In this document: positions 4,845 to 6,046 of the stretch, in pieces
Numbering within the stretch: the stretch's first letter is position 1
Layout of the letters: the number at the start of each line of letters is the position of its first letter
Origin: Eubacteriales bacterium
GTDB lineage: Bacteria; Bacillota_A; Clostridia; Lachnospirales; Lachnospiraceae
NCBI GenBank assembly: GCA_030527765.1
Contig: JAUNAE010000236.1
Location: forward strand, 1-6,046
DNA: 6,046 bases
Direction: 5' to 3'
Notes under the pieces: model-generated
The model's database searches: none
The model's input: only the letters and a program-made list of their open reading frames with translations
Told to the model about the DNA's origin: nothing
Translations under genes and position numbers: made by a program

Positions 4845-5384
4845 ATGTATAACAAAAAAAAGTATGGAATACTGAAGAATCAATGTGCACAGGTAAAAGC
4901 CAGAATTGGAAATGAACTGGATGGAGTCGATAGAGAGGCCAGATCTCTGGAAGGAAAATGGCACATGCTTCGAAAAAAGATGTTGGCTGCACTGAACTAT
5001 GAAGTGAGCCTGGAGCAGGAGGAATTTCAGCGTTTGTTTGAGACAGACGGTACAATCGGGCTTTTTTGTGAGGCGGATATTGAACCGGTTGCCATGCCGT
5101 TAGAGATCTTAGAAAACAATTATCCTGACAAGGAGTTTGACGAAATTATCTTTGCAGATGATGGCTTGGTCGTGATGTTTGATGAGGATGATCTTGTCGA
5201 TGAAGACGATGTGACTTATCTGTGCGGACCGGTCTTTATTGTTCGAATGGATGAGTATGGTAATGTCGGTTCGGTTGACTATGAAAGTATTAAGAACATC
5301 TTATATTACCTGGATCTGAATACTGTAAAGATGGAATGCCCCGATGATGAAAATCTCGAATATGCAGTGTTTCGCTTAGAGTAA
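4845..5384 (+). CDS. Acidic protein of unknown function, bipartite charge
   Basis: A 179-residue soluble protein that I do not recognise. Residues 1-52 are basic and helical (12 Lys/Arg, 5 Asp/Glu), a possible coiled coil. Residues 53-179 are strongly acidic (36 Asp/Glu against 6 Lys/Arg by hand count), with an almost continuous acidic run, MFDEDDLVDEDD, at 111-122, and a mixed hydrophobic pattern suggesting a folded beta-rich domain. GGAGG (4834-4838) lies 6 bases before the ATG. It follows parB by 16 bases and its stop overlaps the next gene's Shine-Dalgarno, so translation is probably coupled. Possible roles are a partner of the neighbouring DNA-binding proteins or a DNA mimic; both are guesses from charge alone. 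Confidence 0.78.
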   Translation: MYNKKKYGILKNQCAQVKARIGNELDGVDREARSLEGKWHMLRKKMLAALNYEVSLEQEEFQRLFETDGTIGLFCEADIEPVAMPLEILENNYPDKEFDEIIFADDGLVVMFDEDDLVDEDDVTYLCGPVFIVRMDEYGNVGSVDYESIKNILYYLDLNTVKMECPDDENLEYAVFRLE

Positions 5385-5394
5385 GGAGGTATTC

Positions 5395-6024
5395 ATGAAA
5401 GAATACGATGTAATGATCACAGAGACACTGCAGAGAAAAGTGACGGTAGAGGCTTCTTCGCAGTTAGAGGCGGAGCAGATGGTAACAGATGCATGGGATC
5501 ATCAGGATTATGTGCTTGGCGCAGAAGACTTTACCGGCGTTACCTTCAATACCGTGGATGAGCGAGAAAGCAGTATTCAGAAAGAAGCCATGGATGTGCT
5601 TCTGATTAAGCCAAATGAGTATCCACAGAAGATTGAAATCAGCAGTGAACTAGAGGAACTGCAGAAGGCGGTCGGTGGGAATATCGAAGTCACGTATCCA
5701 TTCCTGGATGAAGTGTGTCTCATTATGAACGAGGAAGGAAAAATCAATGGAATGCCTCTAAACCGTGCACTCCGCAGTGAAGATGGGGATGTATATGACA
5801 TAGTGGCAGGTGACTTTCTGGTAGTTGGGCTGACGGAAGATAGTTTTGGATCGCTCAGTCCTGAGCAAATGGAGAAATTTGAATCCCTGTTTCATCAGCC
5901 GGAGATGTTTGTGAAGATGGGACGTTCCATCATGGCAATGTCGATGCCGGATGACATGGTGAAGAACAGTAAAGACCAGGCTTTGAAGCTGGATGATAAA
6001 CAAAAGAATCAACCGGAACGATAA
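5395..6024 (+). CDS. DpnD/PcfM-like plus DUF3846 protein
   Basis: A 209-residue protein. Residues 1-53 resemble the DpnD/PcfM C-terminal-type domain: YDVMITETLQRKVTVEASS (4-22) with EAEQMVTDAW, then LGAEDFTGVTFNTV (41-54). Residues about 67-166 match DUF3846: DVLLIKPNEYPQKIEI (67-82), LEELQKAVGGNIEV (86-99), YPFLDEVCLIMNEEGKI (101-117), GMPLNRAL (119-126), DIVAGDFLVVGL (135-146). Both families occur on mobile elements of Firmicutes; neither has a firm biochemical role. The tail (185-209) is polar. TAAGGAGGT (5382-5390) gives 4-5 bases to the ATG and includes the upstream stop codon. Function is not assigned; the family calls are from motif memory. Confidence 0.82.
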   Translation: MKEYDVMITETLQRKVTVEASSQLEAEQMVTDAWDHQDYVLGAEDFTGVTFNTVDERESSIQKEAMDVLLIKPNEYPQKIEISSELEELQKAVGGNIEVTYPFLDEVCLIMNEEGKINGMPLNRALRSEDGDVYDIVAGDFLVVGLTEDSFGSLSPEQMEKFESLFHQPEMFVKMGRSIMAMSMPDDMVKNSKDQALKLDDKQKNQPER

Positions 6025-6039
6025 CAGACGATATCTGAG

Positions 6040-6046
6040 AGAGGAG
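6040..6046 (+). promoter_or_regulatory. Ribosome binding site of a gene beyond the window
   Basis: AGAGGAG is a good Shine-Dalgarno sequence at the right edge, 16 bases after the last stop, so another + strand gene probably continues the operon. No terminator is seen in 6025-6046. Confidence 0.6.

Overview
The window looks like a piece of a mobile genetic element from a gut-type Clostridia (Lachnospiraceae-like) host. The basis is strong AGGAGG-type ribosome binding sites, moderate GC, and a set of families (DUF5688, Bro-N/KilAC antirepressor, winged-helix replication protein plus DnaC-like loader, ParB, DpnD/PcfM and DUF3846) known from integrative conjugative elements, plasmids and prophages of that group. 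No integrase, relaxase or capsid gene is visible, so ICE, plasmid and phage-plasmid cannot be told apart from this window.

Positions 1-300 are a boundary or leader. A short reading frame open at the left edge begins like the catalytic part of an N6-adenine DNA methylase and then loses that similarity, so it appears to be a gene remnant at a junction. A strong factor-independent terminator (203-255) follows, only about 45 bases before the first complete gene. I see no convincing promoter between terminator and gene.

Positions 301-6024 hold eight genes, all on the + strand, with gaps of 0-16 bases or short overlaps, consistent with one operon: a DUF5688 protein; a Bro-N/KilAC antirepressor; a small unknown protein; a winged-helix replication initiator; a DnaC/IstB-type helicase loader with an N-terminal cysteine cluster; a 47-residue basic protein with a GTG start; a ParB-family protein; an acidic unknown protein; and a DpnD/PcfM-DUF3846 protein (nine coding genes if both small ones are counted). 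The window ends on the ribosome binding site of a further gene.

Two DNA structures inside coding sequence stand out. First, the initiator gene carries four tandem 15-base repeats (2634-2693, part of a fifth after that), flanked on the left by an inverted repeat and on the right by about 55 bases that are roughly 84% A+T. This is the layout of an iteron origin embedded in its initiator gene, as in phage lambda O, and the next gene encodes the probable helicase loader. Second, the parB gene contains a perfect 14-base-arm inverted repeat with a one-base centre (4356-4384), made of two TTGGNCCAA palindromes spaced 10 bases apart; it is a candidate binding site, possibly the parS-like site of this ParB. 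Together the central 2.5 kb reads as a compact replication and maintenance cassette with its DNA sites written inside the genes.
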